A stretch of 40,899 bases of DNA from Chthoniobacterales bacterium. GTDB lineage: Bacteria; Verrucomicrobiota; Verrucomicrobiia; Chthoniobacterales; UBA10450. Made by a program: the position numbers and the translations under genes. The stretch is from the NCBI GenBank assembly GCA_025934755.1, contig JAICWQ010000006.1, positions 1-40,899 of the forward strand. Direction: 5' to 3'. This document shows, one piece after another, positions 39,345 through 40,899 of this stretch; position 1 is the first letter of the stretch, and the number at the start of each line of letters is the position of its first letter. Below the pieces are notes generated by a model. That model searched no databases. It saw only the letters and a list, made by a program, of their open reading frames with translations, and was not told where the DNA came from.

Positions 39345-40899
39345 TTACAATTTTTTCATCCGATCGCGGATCAGATCCAAATTAGTTTGCACTTTAGCGT
39401 CGGTTGAACCGGAGTCTTTTTCGCGTTTTAGAATGTCGAACGCGCGCTGATAATTTTCCCGAGCTTCATTTCGCCGGCTTAAATTCGGAGCACCGGGGTA
39501 ACCCAGCAGGTCAGCGAGATGGATATAACTAATGGCCAGAGATTGCTGAGCTTGCGCGTTCCTTGGGTCCGCGTCGGCCAGTCGCTTGAAAATCTGCAAC
39601 GATCTAATTCGGTTCTCGAGAGCAACGGTCAGATTTTTCAAGACTGTCATCACGTTTCCCATCTTTTCGTCTGCGATGGCTGCGTCGCGGACAGCGTCGG
39701 TGTTTTGAGGATTACTTTTTGCGAGTGCTTCGCGAATCGTCTGCGACTCACGATAACTTTCCAGCGCGGCGCCGATCTTTCCTTGCTGTTCCAGGATAGC
39801 GCCTATTCTTTCATGAATCCGGCCTAACCAACTCTGAGTATCGAGACTGCCTGCATTAGTTTTGTTCAGCGCCTGCCAAATGGCCGAGGATGCGAGGTAA
39901 TTAGCCATCGCTCCCGCCTCGTCGCCCGCATTCGGAAAGTTTGAATTTCCCAGAACGTCACCCACTTTGATGTAGCTGATTGCCAATGACCGCTGGGCGC
40001 GAACATTTTCCGGATCACTCTCCGCAAGCGATTTAAAAATCGCCAGCGACTTCTGGGCGCTGTTAACCGCCGCCGTTAAATCGCCGATCGCTGATTGAAC
40101 GTCACTCATCTTCTCCTGAACAACGCCGAGAGAACGACGAGCCTCGGAGTCCGTTGGATTAGAGTTGAGAATTTGCTCCGCAATTCTCCGGGCCTGACGA
40201 TAACTTTGCAACGCGCCGGCGGTATCACCCAGGTTCGCGTTGTTGGGGTTACCCTGGGCATTACCGATTTTCAGATAGGCCGCCACCAGCTCACGCTGCA
40301 ACGAAAGATCATTACTCGCTTCTCGAGCGAGGCTATTCAAATATTCCAACGCTCGCTTAACCAGCAACTCCCGGGCTGCCGTGGACCCTGGAAGATTTTC
40401 GATCGCGCCGTGTAATTCGAATATTAGTGAATTGGCCAGGCGTCGCACATCGTTGAAGCGCCGATTGGCACGATGCGCTTCCAATCCGGTCGCGATGATT
40501 CCGCCAATCAAAGACAAGACGACGAGTGCAGCCGCTGCGACACCGACACGGTTTCGCCTAACGAATTTAGCGCTGCGATAACCAACCGTGTCTTTGCGCG
40601 CGGCGACCGGCCGGCCATCGAGATGCCGGCGAATGTCTTCCGAAAATTGCCCTACCGTTTGGTAACGGCGAGAGACTTCCTTGCGCATGGCCATCATCAC
40701 GATGTTGTCGAGATCGCCCCGCAATAACTTCTGGCTTGTGATATCTGAGGCCTGACTTTTGCAAACCGCAGTGCTCGGGCGCGTCGGCTCTTGTTCGGTA
40801 ATGGCACGCGCAACGTTGGCCGGCGTGCGATTGATCTTGTACGGTTTTTGTTCCGTCAGAAGTTCGTAAAGAACGACGCCTAACGAGTAAACGTCGCTC
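39345..40899 (-). CDS. serine/threonine protein kinase with TPR-type C-terminal region (5' part off the window)
   Basis: The gene enters from beyond position 40899. Visible kinase sequence starts at subdomain IX (SDVYSLGVVLYELLTEQKPY). It continues to the C-lobe end, RGDLDNIVMMAMRKEVSRRY, and the family-typical TVGQFSEDIRRHLDGRPVAA. A transmembrane helix follows (VGVAAAALVVLSLIGGIIAT), then an outside part of about 380 residues with TPR-like repeats. It carries recurring GNPNNANLGDTAGALQSYRQ-like phrases about 120 residues apart. Catalytic loop and P-loop lie off the window, so activity is inferred from the family. Such PknB-like kinases with TPRs are common in Verrucomicrobia, Acidobacteria and Planctomycetes. 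Confidence 0.9.
   Translation of the reverse strand, partial: SDVYSLGVVLYELLTEQKPYKINRTPANVARAITEQEPTRPSTAVCKSQASDITSQKLLRGDLDNIVMMAMRKEVSRRYQTVGQFSEDIRRHLDGRPVAARKDTVGYRSAKFVRRNRVGVAAAALVVLSLIGGIIATGLEAHRANRRFNDVRRLANSLIFELHGAIENLPGSTAARELLVKRALEYLNSLAREASNDLSLQRELVAAYLKIGNAQGNPNNANLGDTAGALQSYRQARRIAEQILNSNPTDSEARRSLGVVQEKMSDVQSAIGDLTAAVNSAQKSLAIFKSLAESDPENVRAQRSLAISYIKVGDVLGNSNFPNAGDEAGAMANYLASSAIWQALNKTNAGSLDTQSWLGRIHERIGAILEQQGKIGAALESYRESQTIREALAKSNPQNTDAVRDAAIADEKMGNVMTVLKNLTVALENRIRSLQIFKRLADADPRNAQAQQSLAISYIHLADLLGYPGAPNLSRRNEARENYQRAFDILKREKDSGSTDAKVQTNLDLIRDRMKKL

Overview
The window reads as a densely coded stretch of a Gram-negative chromosome, most likely from the Verrucomicrobiota (a soil Chthoniobacterales/Spartobacteria-like lineage). 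This assignment is an inference. It rests on the LpxC-FabZ fusion, the TIGR03790 and DUF6249 family proteins, the lipid A genes, a double-domain nucleoside diphosphate kinase, and the many palindromic intergenic repeats. No rRNA, CRISPR array, transposase or prophage gene is visible. One tRNA gene, tRNA-Gly(GCC), is present.

Positions 1-10850 are almost entirely minus strand: the start of recN, then (after a plus-strand TIGR03790 protein) lpxA, the lpxC/fabZ fusion, a secreted FlgD-Ig-like protein, a GH57 glucan branching enzyme, a KDPG aldolase, an aspartate aminotransferase, a tandem NDK and prmA. The prmA gene carries an in-frame palindromic insertion. Positions 10890-15195 hold a VOC dioxygenase-like gene, a DAHP synthase, and trpG/trpE facing it tail to tail, then the tRNA. 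This is the entry and first branch of the aromatic pathway. A GIY-YIG nuclease relic and a double-hairpin repeat follow.

Positions 15495-18420 encode the glyoxylate bypass (aceB-aceA, 1 nt apart). Positions 18547-20329 hold a small plus-strand module: a DUF6249 membrane protein, an ECF sigma factor, a membrane partner candidate and a small coiled-coil protein. Positions 20330-26958 are the classical minus-strand translation/transcription operon nusA-infB-rbfA-nrnA-truB-ribF. It has a clear promoter candidate and a nested stem-loop leader in front of nusA.

From 27106 the plus strand carries a GT39-type membrane glycosyltransferase and a MarR-RND adaptor-RND pump cassette with a palindromic operator candidate. 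Next comes a RedB/thioredoxin-like protein coupled to a membrane hybrid histidine kinase and a response regulator. This three-gene redox-signalling-like unit is the best candidate for a poorly described system. The window ends with an unknown membrane protein, a zinc alcohol dehydrogenase, a truncated glutathionyl-hydroquinone reductase relic, and the C-terminal part of a Ser/Thr kinase with TPR repeats.

Two themes run through the window. Gene packing is tight, with many 1-26 nt overlaps and three tail-to-tail gene ends touching or overlapping. Several families of palindromic repeats occupy most of the remaining gaps, and one has entered a coding sequence.
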